From: Hymenolepis diminuta | Lineage: Eukaryota; Platyhelminthes; Cestoda; Cyclophyllidea; Hymenolepididae | Assembly: GCA_900708905.1 (NCBI GenBank) | Contig: CAADRB010000058.1 | Coordinates: 1,218,711-1,282,710, forward strand | Direction of reading: 5' to 3' | DNA: 64,000 nucleotides | Shown: positions 42,101 to 57,100 of the stretch, in pieces | Layout of the letters: each line of letters begins with the position of its first letter | How positions within the stretch are numbered: the stretch's first letter is position 1 | Notes under the pieces: generated by a model | Told to the model about the DNA's origin: nothing | The model's database searches: none | The model's input: only the letters and a program-made list of their open reading frames with translations | Position numbers and translations under genes: made by a program

Positions 42101-45100
42101 TAACGCCGGATTTTGATCAAAAGGACCAAATATGAGCAGTTAATATGAGGAGCAGATCTAGGGGTTGGGATTAGCCCAATGATTAAAAATGATCGCAAGA
42201 GGTATGGAGGAGCATTCAAAAAAAGACCAATCAGGAATTCGAAAATACAAAAATAGGAAAAGCAGTGAACGGGTACATAACATAGTTGTTTCGCACATAT
42301 GCTAATAAATTGGACTGATCAAGTAATTACTGATCAATCATTTTACAATTAATATCACACCGTAACACTGACTCAGAGAATTAATAAGTTAGGGAAAAAG
42401 AACTCACCGACTGGATATGCTGAGGGCCAAGAGTGCGGGAGTTGGTGAAGTTAGAATGACTGAACTGCTCCTTTACTGATGACTCGGTGGGTAGAGTAGC
42501 GCTGGCTTTTGGCGGCTGAAAAAAAGGGTAAGAAACATCCGTTAATTAAGCCCACTAACAAGCAAGTTACAGGATGCTAACTCGGCCAATGTCCACTTTA
42601 CAGGCTTATATAAATCCTCCACGAGACAGGAAAAGAAATGAAGGATTGCGAGGAGAGAGTGAAATGAAGCACAGCACTGGTAATTAAATGGCTAAAATCT
42701 ACTTCTCTTATTCATCGATCACTTTATAAGGTTAGTTCATCTCTCAATAAATAAAACTTCCGATGAAAGGATGTTTGGAAATTCAAGGAGGTAGAATATT
42801 ATAGTATAAATTGAAAGGAGAAGGGATGATAATATCGAAATCTTATTAAAAGTGATTAATTGGTGGTAAATCGCATTTCTGTAGAAAATGTATATTTAGA
42901 GATAAGGTGATGAAGTGATAAACAAAATACAATATTAAAATGAATAATGCTAATTTTAAATTTATCAAGTAAAATGCCATTCAGGCGAATCTCAGTTTAT
43001 GAATACATCTATTTAATCTTAGGGAAATATTCTGAAAACATTTGCTCTACAGAAAACGCGTTAAAACTCATCTATGAAATGTGTCAGCACCGGTTAAAGT
43101 ATCACAAAATGAAACTTTGTCACCAGAAAAAACTACCTGTCCTGTAAACAATTCTTCTATTGAATATTCGTACAACTGACCTTTTAACAGTGTAAGTTCA
43201 CTAAGCATTAGTGTCTGTCTTGTTCTTTTAGGTATCGACCTTATATTGCCATAAAGTAAGACAGCTAAAGTATATGTACTTAAGACAGATATTTGCACGA
43301 GATACGCAGTGCTGTGCTTTGTTGCTATGACCATAACTTTGACAGTCAACTAACTAGAATCCACTAACACAATTAAAACGAGAGTGGAATTTACGATTGA
43401 ATAATCGCGAAATTTTATTAAAGATCTCTTTAAATCATTATATGTAGAATGCATTTAATCAGTCCATCTATAATCAGAACAGATATTCGTTTAGAAAAAA
43501 GACAAAATACATCAGATAGACCTTATTTGAGAATGCCATTTACATATAACGGAAACAAACGTCAACAGTGAATGCTAGAACTTTCAAAACGATAATAGAT
43601 CTAAAAGGGACTGAAAATTAGATAACATAACCAAACTTGACACGTCCAAATGCGTCGAAGCAATCCAACACAGAGACAGGCAACATTTCTATCAAATAAT
43701 AAAGTGAAATCATTCTTAAGTATTCAAGGGAAAATTGACACTTTCAGTTATCAGTTCCAATAAATAGCCACGTTGATAACATTAATCAAATCAGACAACT
43801 CGCTTACTATTAAAAAATAACTCCGCTCACAGCATTGTCATATTTCCAGTAAAATTTATCAGGTTTTTAAGACTAAATACATACACTCAAAATCTAAATG
43901 CATAAAATGACTAAATATAAATTGCTCTTGATTTACAGCATTTGCCACATAGCGAGATTTTATCAGGACGAATACAATATAGAGATCTGACCTTATTTGC
44001 AACGCGTAAAAAAGGAGGTCAGAACAATATTTCAAGACCCAAATAAACTTTTAGTTGACCATGTGACCTATCTCACTTTAACATTATCCAAAGGGATTCG
44101 AAATTTCTTTCCTTAAAACGAAAGAAAACTCATTTCAAGTCCAAATAGGTAATAATCTATATTGGCGGTGACCTTGTAAATACAGACAGATTGATGTGTG
44201 TTCTAATACACTTTTGAGAAACAGTTGCTCAGATATCTAATTAACAAAGATCAATGGGTCGCTACCCATCGATGCACACCAAATGATCGTAATGGCAAAT
44301 AGCATTGAGTTTCAATAAAGAATGATCAAATGTGAGTTCTTTATGCCATTGGAATATTACTTAACCGGTCTTAATCTGCAACACACGACCTTTAATAGAA
44401 CACAAGATAGATGCTAACCTATGCACATCCAGTGATGCGGACGGCCAATCCTACTGTTAATTTCTTATCGACAAGAAAGGTAAAAGAAAGCAGGTTTCTC
44501 ATCCGACCAGCTGGGTCACCACCTTGGGTCAAACGTTTTAACACCTCCCTTATTTTCCGTAGGAAGAGCATAATAAGTAAAACAAATGACCGTTTCACGG
44601 TTCAAAGCAAATTAATAAAGATCCCATGTTGAGTTTCTTAATCGGTGAGTTTTCATTTATGATGATTTGGACATCGAGAATTTTTAATAAATTGATATTT
44701 ATCAGCAAATAATGCATGATTTCAAGTGCTTAGTCAATCTTACTTGATTACACGAGGTATTTTTATGGAAAAGACTGTAAACTTTGCGGCCAGTAATTAA
44801 TAACCGATACGACTGGACAACTGGTAATTTTAGAAAAATACACTTCTAAATAAAATTGATTTATGTAAAGCAGCCAAAAAACTTGATTAAAAGATAGAAA
44901 CCATTCCAGATATATCACTACAGAAGATTTATGACTCGTAGAAATCGGTATTTCGGCTAAATGAATCCACTTCTGCATAGCATAAGGAGAGCCGTCAATC
45001 CTGCTTTCAACAGACTACGGAAGAAATCAGACCCCAGAACACCAAAATGCTAGAAATGTGGTCAAATTCAGCAAGCAAATCTCTTCAAAGCAGGAGAATA

Positions 45101-48100
45101 TGACAGTTATAAATCCCTTGTCCAAATAATATTCCCGATAAGGTATATGGATAAAAGGATACATTCGGGTGAAAAGGTACGGGAGAAGAGGTTATACGTA
45201 ATTTCAAACTTGGGGGCAACGGTATTTAATTAGATGGAAATAAAAGCGTAATTAATTGAATCAGGATTGAAAATATATTCGAATGCTGTTCATCTTCTAC
45301 ACTGATCTATAAATTGAAAATTGAAGGAATCTAGCCATAACTGAATCAAATTACTACCTTCAAGCATTTACTATATGCGGCTAATATGTCTTCATTATGT
45401 AAAAATGGTCAGAGCATTAGAGAACAAAATAAACAATTGCGCAACTTAACCAGAATTACAAAATGATCACTCAAGACCCGAAGGTAATAAAAGTGATTTA
45501 ACGTAATTAAAATAAAAGAAGAAAGCAAAAGTAATTAAAATAGAGTGTGAATGTGTTACATATAAGAAAATAATATTATAATATTATTAAAAGGTTGTTT
45601 AGAATTCCAAACACAAGTTCAAAGAAATAGGCTTGAAAATAGAATATTTCACTCTTCAGCATCAGAAATGAGAAGGGAAGTTTTCAACGTCGATTTCATT
45701 ACAAGAAACAGGTCAACATGCTGAAAACTTTTGATTATTCAAAAATCTAGTCGGCTCTGTTCTGCTAAACTATATTGCTTGTCTCTAGATACTCTATGTT
45801 TTGCAAAAAGAAAGGAAATTTTGCTTTATTAAACAAACAGAAGCCACTGTCATTCTGATATCCTGGCCATATATCGACAAACGGCTCTGTAAATCTAACG
45901 ACGACAAGGGGACCACCAAATTCTTGTAGATTTTGTGGATTCGTGTGTACTCTCTTTTCTTACTCGAACAAGTTCGAATCGATTGAAGTTAAGTAAATGA
46001 ATGCAAACCTTCGCTCTTGAAAATCGATACTTTCTCCTATTTTCACCCACTTGCCTAAAAAGCTGAATTATCGAACATTTCCAAGAATGAAGTTTATAAG
46101 GGTAAAGAAATGTTAACCATAACTGGAGCTATGCAGAACAAGATTGAACAACCTCAATTTATTCTTCTCATTCCCGCGATAAATATTGCATTTAAAACTA
46201 TGTACCTCATGCCCATTTCGTAATTTAGATGCTACCATTCATTTAAATAGATGGATAAAAAAGTAATGATGGTGCAGCAGTTAACGTGCTCATCTATGGT
46301 ACCAGAGGCCATGGGCATGCTCTATTGAGTAATAAGGGAGCCAGAAACCGCATTTATCACCATGAAGGCTCATTAATTTTTTAAGTGGACTTAGAAACTA
46401 TTTAAAACATCACGAATCAATTTGAGCCCAGTTCCTTGCAGGAAAAAAAAACAGATTGCAACGACGTGGCTTGACCACGTGGTTTAGTTCAATAAATTTA
46501 AACAAAAAGCATAATTATTCGAACTAATGTTTTAAAGAGATGGATACGGAAAAAAACCTCATATTTTCCTGTTAAAAGACTTATTTTATCTACATTAGAG
46601 ACTGTAAAATAGTGAAAATTGCTTAAAGATAAGATCAGACTCAACCGTTAATAATTTCAAATATTATTTTAAAAATTTGAAGAAAAATGGAGTCCGAACA
46701 ATTAATAAAACATTAGGTTCTTAATAAAGATCTTTTTATTTAGCAAACAGTAATTAATTATTTTAAACAAAAACATTCTGACCAAATTTTATTCATATAA
46801 ATTAATAATGAATGTTATTTACATATTATTCCTTAAATTTTAACCAGTAAATTCGATTAACTGATAAGTAATAAATAACACGATTTCTTCCACTAAATGC
46901 CTTCCAAAAAATAAAGAGGTATAAATCGCATACATTTCCCATTTCTACCCATTCAAACATAAAAACAACTTCATATTGACACATGATTCAGATTACGTTA
47001 AAACCCTAAGAGAATAAGTGTAAATCAGAAAAATATACAACTTTGTATACTATAAAATTAAGATTTTATGTGTTTGTTTAAATGAATTCGACCTCCTTGT
47101 CTATATAAACCCTCACGTTTCGGACGGTCCTCAAATCCCGATTCTCACTATGGACAACTTCGGGGAGATATATCGAATAATCAATCCCTGTTAACAGAAT
47201 GTTAAAAAAGTTTTACAAACGCTCGTCCCTCGAATTAAAATCTGCCGCAGATAGATTTTATTCATACATGCAGATATAAGTCGTAAATTAGTACCATAAC
47301 GTCATTGTCATTTTTTCTTTTTTGTAGGAAGACCCACGAAAACTCCAAAGTGGAATATTAGAGCAAATGGAGTAAAAAATCAGAGCTCATAACGACCGCG
47401 CAAGGGACATTAGGTAACACCTTTGCTGGTGGCGTTAATAATCAATGAAGTTAATCTTTCGCCCCAATGCATTGACCTCGACTCTGATTTCTACGAGCAA
47501 ATCAGGGCTTTCCTCCAACTCGGTTTGGCCACCTTCTATATACTCTAAAACCTAAAACTTTACGTCTTTAGTACAATTCCATTATCCTCTACTTTGCTTT
47601 CCCTACCCCACACGCATTTGAAAAGGTACCGGTATCGAAAAATCCTACTAATGCAATACTATCAGTTGTGTTACTTTCACTATCTTTTGGGATTGTTCTC
47701 TAAATTTGATGTAGCCAACATTTGTGGTTGGGGAAGAATGGTAGATTTCTGTTTTGTAGGCTCGCGTATATTTATGATGTAGATTATTTAGAGTTGCTCA
47801 AAAATTGAGAACAATGACGCAGCGGTCAACGTATACACCTGATAAGTTGGAGGTCACGAAATCGATCTCCATGGGTGCACGTCCAGTGGTGTTGACGGCC
47901 AACTCCACTGGTTAATTCTGTTCAACAAGAGGGATGGTGGAATGTGAGTTTCTCATCAGAGCGGCCCCATGATACCTCACCTCTACCAAAGTCAAGAGTT
48001 GGGAGGAACAATAGAGTGATAGTATTCAGAAATTCTGGGTACGATGGTTCAGTAGAGATAATTTAGGCTATTAAGTTATCGCCTGAATGGAAGATTCAAT

Positions 48101-51100
48101 CCAAAAAGCGGTAGAAAAAAGCGGTCGGTCAATACGCATTTTGAACCAGTGATCAGAAATTCGATGCCCATTCAATGGTAGAAAAAGCCAACTGGGATAG
48201 TTAACAAGATGGCTTTAGGTGGAATGCGAGTCGCCCATTAGAGCGACACCATAACGCTTTTTTCAGTCCAAGACGAGTGTTGTGTAACACCTAACTTGGG
48301 AAATTAAAACCATTTATAAAAAACCTGCTTAATGAATCATCAGACGGCATCCTATGAATAGAATGATATGCTGAACAGTGATCCCATGATGTAACAGTGA
48401 TCTGTGAATCACAGGTTGAATGATGAGAACAGTCAAACGAGAGTATTTTTTAGGTTAGTTGAAGAACACTCATTCTGAATAGAGGGATAGCATTCTGGAG
48501 TCTCATTGAGGCGGTACTCTTATTCTGACAACTCTCTTGGCCATAAATAATCAGTACAGCCAAATACACGATAAAGAGAAATTTGAACGTTGCCTCTTCA
48601 GTAAGAGATATCATGCTCACCTAGGTAGGATTCTAGACACCTGTCAGAGCAGATAGCACATTTCAGCTGAGAAGTACAACAACATTTCAACTAACGTGGT
48701 CGATGAACAGCGCTAAATGTCGTTGAGAGATACGGGCAAGATAGGAGGATGGCCAAGATACAAACGGTCGAAAGCATTCCTCTTCTAACAGAAGTAAAAC
48801 TCCCACTCTTGTAGAATCTGTATCTTTAAGTGAATACAGCAGATTTAAAGTAAATTCAAATACTCAAACTCAAATTTAGTCAGCAGAATCACAATGGGAA
48901 ATTGAATCGAAATACATGGGCAGTGCATCGAATTATTTGAGTGCAAATTTGATTTCTCTAGCTCCAAATGCAATATATTTTAATAAGAATAAGAACTAAA
49001 CGCTTCGATTGCATGTAGTGAAGAACTAGAAATATAGAAGTATATTGGAAAAAAATGTAACACTCGAAGAAAGATGAAGGGTGTAGAGAACAAAGCAATT
49101 TAGCAGAAGAACAACTGACCAAACACAATCTAATTAAAACTATTAATTTAGTATTTATCATACTACAGCATAGAGACAAGAGGGAAAACTAAAAGACTGG
49201 TATTAGAGAAATGAAAGAAGTAAAGCGGGTGCTATAGTGTATAGCATAGTATTTCAAAAAAGATAATTCACTAACTGGAAAACTCCCCATGAAAAAAGAA
49301 ATAGAAAGAACTTGGAAGCTTCTATAACTTCAATTACGCCATTTCAGTGCAAAAAACATTCTTTAGCAGGTGTGAAAACTGGGAGATTCCGGAGTTTTGC
49401 CGATTCGTTAAAAAAGGTGAATTTGTTTTGATAAATACTGGCTTCTAAAGACAACCGAACAAAAATTATACTGTCAAAAATAGAAAACCTACCAGTAGAA
49501 GAATATAAGTTCACAAGACACATAAAGTACATGAGATCTTCAAAGAGAATGGAAAAGCACTCATAGGTAAAAATCAAGCACAAAGTCAATTTTGAGACCA
49601 GGTCAGTTCAAAATTAGTTTGTATGCGTAGTAATTCAAGTTAGAGAGATCAAAGAACTAATAATTGAGATCAAAGAAAGGGAGAGATAGAGAATAATCGA
49701 TCCGTAAAGTTTTCCATTTACGAGAGGTCATTAAATACCCACACGATCTCGAGAAAAAAATTGTATTTTAAATATCAGCTCACGGATAATGTCTATACAT
49801 TAGTGTTACATGCTGGTTAAGTTAACCTCACAAACCCATTAAAGAAAGCGATAAAATCACTTGATTTTTGTAGAAGGCATCCCGGAGATATTGTGAGAAA
49901 ATTCCATCCTGTCACCCCTTCTTTTTGACGAGACTTAACCAGAGCGGTTGGTCATCCATATTACAGAAAACGCATATATCTGACAACGCGCCACTATTTC
50001 TAACACTACCTTCCAGGAAAAAATAAAAATTAAAACCATGAATGAGAAATTATTTGCGCGCTGCGGTTCACGGCATGGATGGTGCGCTTAGTTTTAAATC
50101 AGGTAGCTATCAAACGATACAAAACATATAGTAAACTCCCTTCTATAAAAGGTAAATAATCTCAGTATCAATTAGTTCTTATTACAAAAGTGAAACATTA
50201 CAAGAACATACTTAGCTTGAGATTTTATCAGAAATTTGAATTGTGCTTAAGCAATCGCCCGCAGCTTCGTAACGGTTAGGGAACATTTAGCTTTGGGTTT
50301 TCATGAGAGTACATCTGTAATAATCCTCCAGCATTCTATTGCTCAAAATAACTGATTTCTGAATTTCATAGTGCCGATAACTTAGCAAGTTTTCAAACAT
50401 TTAAACATCCCTAATTCATTAGAGTTAGTTTCAATCATCTCGTATTTGAGTTCTTCAACCGATATGATATACCAGCTCAGATTTATAAAAACTTATTCAT
50501 CACAAAATAATATAGATGTTTCGATTAATTAGTAAGTAAGAAAATGTGGGTTTTACTGATAGTTATTTCAATATTTGACTTGTTATTCTGAAAGTTACAA
50601 AGAACAGTCCGAATATGATCCCAATGTTTCTAACGGCTCGTATATGGGTCAACTCATATCAAAAGAAGTTTAATTAAAACGACGAAGTTTACCAATACGA
50701 TTATTTGAATAAAATTATCGTCATTAAAAAAGGTAATTTAAACTGAAAGCCATAAATTTTCAGACCACCACCCAGATACCTTTATTTTTACTAACATAGA
50801 GACCATCAAAGCAATACCTGAAAATCCAGTGGAAGTGCAATTCAGTAGAAGGAGGGAAGTTTGAGGAAAGTATAGTGAGTAAAATAATGAGAGAACGGCG
50901 TATAAAAATAGGCAAAGTATGGGCGTCAACCGCGATAAAACCCTCGAGCAACACGCTTTGGCATTTATTGCCTAGCCCATTTGCCTGACTTATCCAGTGG
51001 AAGGAAAAGTGCTTACATAACCGGTAATGATGGGCAATCCATTTATTTATAGAAATAAATAAGTGGCACTTTGTGTTATCACCTGATCATTTCAGCATTT

Positions 51101-54100
51101 ATTAGGGAATTAAAATGAGAGTGAAACAATGATCTGCACTGTAATGGTAGTGGAATATTGATGGGATGTCAATTTCAGGCCACATGTGTAGTGACGAAAT
51201 CTCCATATTATCATCAAAGTAATTCATGATATGGAGAGATCAACCGCCATTCATAGGTTGATCCTGATTGTTTAAACTTAATAAGACAAGATTCAGGTGA
51301 TTTTTATCCCTTAATGCTGACGCAAATATAAGAAAATAGGACTGTAAATCTTCAATATATCTTATTAAATGATGAGTAGAATGCTCCTGAAGGCTAACCA
51401 TTTTATTCTTAGTTGAAGGGGTAGAGATCATGATATCTTTGCGTTTTTTCACCAATGCGAAGAATTTAAACTCCCGATTTTTAAAATAATCTCTGTGCAG
51501 GAGAGGAGTGCACGCTTTCACAGCCATGGTAGATTAGATGCAATTTGCTTGGACCCAAACATTAGACTAATCATTTTAAAAAAACGACAGTTTAGCCGGT
51601 AATAATATCTTTAAAGAAATGACGCTCACCTTCCAGATTTGGCCAGTGCAAGTCAACCTTTTACAGTTGGTTAAGAAGACCCATTAATCGTCAAACAGAA
51701 AAGATAGAGACCTAACAGTATGACTAACGAGTTTTGACAGTAGAGTTGGATAGATAGTGCAAAACATGTACAGTCATCTTTAATAAAGGGAAGCAAAATT
51801 ATCAGGCGATGAAGAATGAACTGACACTGGCATTTTATTTTTTGGGGATCTGGTTCATGATATGTGGTGTGCTGTACTTTAACATTATAAGTCAGATCAA
51901 TCATTCAACATGAAAACAATTGACAATTAAATGCTCAAGCACCGCAGGGATATAGATAAATCGCTAAAAGAACAGTCGTTAAAAGATATCTTCTCTATCA
52001 CAATTTTATCTACTTTAGCAGATAACCAGTGCTACTACTTAGTTAACTCCTTTTTATGGTTGAAAAAGTATCAGAATATGAGCAAAGGTTCATATTTCCC
52101 TAAAGTCAGCTCTGAAGAAAGTGCGCGAAAATGTCAGGCCAAAGTCCATTAAAGTCTGACGCAAAGAGAAGTATCATAATACATTACATTAACAACCTTT
52201 AACTAGGTCAGCTATAAATACCACCACGTACCTCACTGGAAGATACAGTGGGTAACATTTTTGTAACAAGCTCTCGCCCGATTTGGGAGATAGCGAGTGT
52301 GAACTTCTGTATTATTGAGGGAAACGACGCCCGATCTTGCTCCCACCCATCCAGGTTCGAAAATGGGAAAATAGAGCGCTTAATATTTCATGATAAATGG
52401 AGACAAATTGAGGTGATCAGAGACAAAGTGCGTAATTGTCAAAGATTGAACAATTATGGAGTTTTTAGAACTTATTTGAACTAACTGATTTTATACAGAT
52501 AGTTCACAAAAATTCACTTTCGGGAGAAACAACTACATTCTAACGAGTACAATGCTATGTATTTTGAAAAAAATGTATTTGTATGTTTTTTCAACTTATA
52601 AAATCGTATTTCATAGCATCTCCTTATTCGAACTCATAATTATTTTCTCCGTGATGTCCGATCCAACTTAATTTCTGATTTGTTTAGAAAGAAATTTACG
52701 GCATAATCCTTGAAACTACTTTATATTTTAAAATAGATATCCAATAGATTGTTTTTATCTAATAGTCTACAATTCCAAGAATAGAAGAAATAAACAGTGG
52801 ATTAATTTGCAAATCCGGGATGTTGCGATAATTAGACCGCACGATTTTAATTCCGATTCGTTTTAAACAACTAACGTAGGGGCAAAATGAGACAATTTAA
52901 CCAACAAGTACTTATGAAAATAAGTATAAAAAAATTTTTTAAAACATACATATTTTTATCCAACACAAAGCATAGCATTATTTTACGGTTAAATTTTGCA
53001 GTCATGTCGTGGGTTTCAGTCACATCTAATCTAATTATCGCAAGAGAAGCAAATTTAATTTTTGTGCATGGAGAAGATAACATAAAATTCCAAATACGTT
53101 TCCCCGTAGTTCAGTTTTTCAGCTTATATAAACGGATAGCAGGAAATAAAATGCAAATCATTTCATAATGAACGAAACAGATATTCATTTTCCATACTTT
53201 ATGATTATTAAAACGACACAGGATAAACCGTTGAAAATAGATAATGCAGAGAAAATTATAATAAACTCTTCATTTTCAAACAGTAATTTTATGAAACGGA
53301 TTAGCCTCAAATCTTAAACACTTTTGATTGGTATGAAACAGCTTTCTAGATAATTGTGAAATTGGTAAAAGAGAGAAGGAAATGCGACCAAATCAGTTTT
53401 ACGCTTCAATCCCACCACCTTACCATCACGATTTATAAACCAGCTTACCAATAGTGGATGAATAATAATTATTAATATCCATGCATTTTACCTTTAATCC
53501 AATGATACGAGTAGCTTTTAAAGTAGATACATCTTCTATTTTATCGGAAGTTTGATCAAGAAACGTGATGCTGAGAAATATAAAAAGCATTTGTCAGACT
53601 AAAAACATTAAGTATTGTTAGATATTTTATCAATTTTTTATGGCTTTTCTAGAGCCTCATAAAATGACAAACGAATTCCCCTCGTTTCCTCCAGACAATG
53701 GCATATCAAATTTATACGGAAATTAGTTGACATTTATTTGTTTATATGAATATGCCTTCCAATAGCCCATCAAAGATTATTCAACACCACCAGCAAATAA
53801 CATGCAAAATGTCCCACAGAAGACCTAACTTCCCTTTACATTGTATTTCAGTACAAATATGTATTCAACAGAGTATAAGTTAATAACATTTCCAAACCCA
53901 AAGAAACCTTTATATTAATTAATAAACCATCCCTTAATATTTAATTAATTGAGTCTATTTCCAATTCATAAACCTTCGTCCTTCACCTCCCAGTCAGCCC
54001 GGAAATACAATAAACAACGACTTATTATTCAGCGTTTATTTAATGCCTAAGAAATTTCTCCTAGGGGAATCACTATCAGAGTGAAAATAAAAACTAACAT

Positions 54101-57100
54101 TGCAGTGTACATGTTATGTGAATTAGAAGGTTAAATAAAACTCCACACGGTAATGAAGGTAGTGAGATATTCAAATCTTTAGCTCCCTTCTCACCTTTGG
54201 CAATATTCATGCACGTTGTAGGATACTTATCGTTTAGTGAAATAGGATATCCTTGTGACTTTTCGTTGAACTACTCCGACCCCAGGAAGAAGGGAGAATA
54301 TCTTACATAGCCAATAATCGACAATCAAGTGCAAAGCGAAAGAAGCTTATGAGTTTCACTACGGTGTACCAAAAATAAACGATCTGGATTCCTAACAAAC
54401 TTCGAAATTCTCAGTGCGTCGCCTCGACAATAGACAAACCAAGGAAACGTGATTATCCTATCTCGTTTTATAGAAAGACTATATGGTAAGGTGAGCTCTC
54501 TGACTTTGAGACGTCTATGGGAATAAATCCATCCAATCCATTTTTCCCCTTTTTGTTATAGTGACGGTAGAGGAATTAGAAAGGAGATCGTCTTATGAGA
54601 TTTCCCCATTCAATAATCCTACGTCCTGCCTGCGCATGACAGGGATCGAGCAAAATTTGATAAAAACGAACCATCAGCTTCACAGATGCATGACTATTTC
54701 AAAAAAGCAGCAGAACCAGTAATGCCACAGTCGTACTATTCAATTCCTCCGAGAGGAAACATAACGATGACGCGATCCTGATGTGGGAACAAAGTGCCCG
54801 CCGCGTCTTCATGGACCAAAAACCGTTTACAACCATGTTCATCATCTGCTGAAGTTCATAGTAAGTAGCAGTCAAGTAGTATGAAGATGAGTAATAATAA
54901 GAAAAAATGAAATCCTAAACCTTTACCTTCAAAGGTGGTGTATACATGTACAACCATATTTAGATGACATCGTATCATCGTGTTTCTTCTGGAACAAACA
55001 ACTGTTGTTCAAGAGCAACACGTTTACAAGCCGACGGTTAACCCCCGAGTCACCGTTGCAGACTCCGCATTCATCATGTAAAAGGGAGAAAACTCCGAAA
55101 GTGTAATTAATAATAACGGCAATTGGGGAGAACGAAGCAGCGATCAAAGATGTTACCATATTGACCCTCTAAGGAACATCGCAAAAACACCAATGAAAGA
55201 TAGCTTTCTTTAACTACGACAAATAAATCAGGAAGAACATTAAGTCTTCAAATACGTGGTGCGATTTGGCTCAAGGAAATGCTGGCAAAATTATAAATAT
55301 ATAGGTACGTGCTTTATTCCTCACATACAGTAAAAGAATATGTTATTTGTTTGATTAAATCTATCATTTAGGGCTATAGTATGAAACATAGGAACTGAGC
55401 AAAAAAGAAGCATTTATAAAGAAGTGGAGACATTGTCGATAACGAGCTTGGTCTTGGTTAGGTGGTTTTAACAGAAGGGATTAATAGTATTCCTTTTCAT
55501 TCAAAATTCATTCTTCCTGATGCCACGTGTAAAAATCCTGCGACTCGAAGAGGTTGCTTATTTGACTTTTCATGGATTTTCTTTCCCGATGCAGATAACA
55601 AAACTTGCAGCTAGATTAACATATTCTGTTGTCCACCAAAACGCTATAGATCCGTGTTGAAGTGGGTTAGGCTTACATGGAGATGCTATATACTACTCAA
55701 AAAGCGACTGCTGGATTGACATTTCATATCACTTTATCCTGTCAGAAACTAAGCCTTGGAGATTTGTAATACGGGGTAATAGCGACACTTGCAGCCAACT
55801 TAACATTATCCTCCTATCTTTCATCAAAATGCCATCGGTCCATCCTGAAGTGAGTCACTCATGCACCCGTATGTTTTCCTTCAGGTGCCTAAGTAACCCA
55901 GTGAGGAACGATGCCAACGGGAAAGGAGGCAAAATTTTGTGTCCCAAAAACAGCCAATCCGAATGGATTCCCTATTTTTCATATGTAGCAGACAGAAATT
56001 GGATTTCAGCTGAGTTTAGTCAACGGTGACAAGAGTGTTGTGCGACATCCCATTAGTAATTAGCTCGTGACTTCTTTGGCTGACCGGGCCAAACTGCGCA
56101 AATCTATGACGTAAAAGCTCGCACACAATTACAGCAGAAAATACAACCAGTAAATTCCGTACTATAAGCAAAGTGGGTAATAAAATCATTCTGTACAACA
56201 CCTTGCTCTTTTTGGCGATAGTGATTGAAATTCAGACGATGTCCAATAAAAGAGTAACTAATGTGTCAACATACAATAAAATAGTATGATTAAGGAGTCC
56301 AGTAGTTATATATTGATCACACTACCGCATATTACAGCGATTACAAGAAAAAATTTAACAAAAAATCGCTTTTAAGAGAAGACAGAAAGAAATGTATTGC
56401 TAACATAAAAGTATGCTGTGAAAAAATGCCTTTATATTTGAATAACGCAAGGTAACACCTCTTAGGAAGTCACAAGCGAAAATAGCATAACAATCGATAA
56501 AGCATAATTAATGCAGGTTTAAGAATCAATATAATTATTTGTGTACAGATTAAAGTAATTAAGGCGCAGGAAAATTAGCTAAAGGCAATCTAATTAAAAC
56601 TATTAATGCAGTATTTTCGATGCTGCATCGCCAAAAGACGCATAAGAAACATTAAATAGGGGGAAGTAGAGTCAAAATCGGAGATTTAAAATAGCAAGGT
56701 TCAAACTAGAGTAAAATATTTATGAAGAATACATATGGTCGTTCAAAGTCCATCTCTGCACATCCATTGATTACAACTGTCATTCATACTGACCAAAAAG
56801 GACCTAAAATAGAATCATCTCTTTGATTTTTTTTCAATTCAAATGTTCGAAGAAACCCTTCAATATAATAATAGGACGAAATTAGTACATATATCTAATT
56901 CAGAGGATTGATCCAGATCTTACAATATCAAATATTGGAGGCATCCTGTGTACATGATGAAAAATTCCTCATTCCTAGTCATTTAGCCAATACGTTAGGA
57001 AAAAAACGTAGCGAGAGAATAAATGTGTAACCTAGGATAAATCTAATCACGTGTACAAGAATGTAAATTCCTATGCAGCAAAACCGGAAATGTAGAAATG

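Noticed and set aside
43068..43349. 93-codon minus-strand open frame
   Set aside because: No recognised domain, no splice or promoter context, and typical of chance frames in a 17-kb intron.
47940..47965. On the minus strand the SINE-like repeat reads CTGATGAGAAAC, resembling a hammerhead ribozyme core
   Set aside because: There is no helix II between CTGATGA and GAAA, the string is not kept in the 44405, 48121 and 9790 copies, and no flanking stems I and III were found.
51590..51670. Possible small minus-strand exon ending at a gtgagc donor near 51628
   Set aside because: The upstream AG has no pyrimidine tract, and the phase would have to be 0-0 but the 28-nt length breaks it.
54929..55159. 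Minus-strand frame with HDECGVCNGDSG, recalling Cys-rich extracellular repeats
   Set aside because: A single short match without further Cys spacing, signal or splice sites; best explained by chance.
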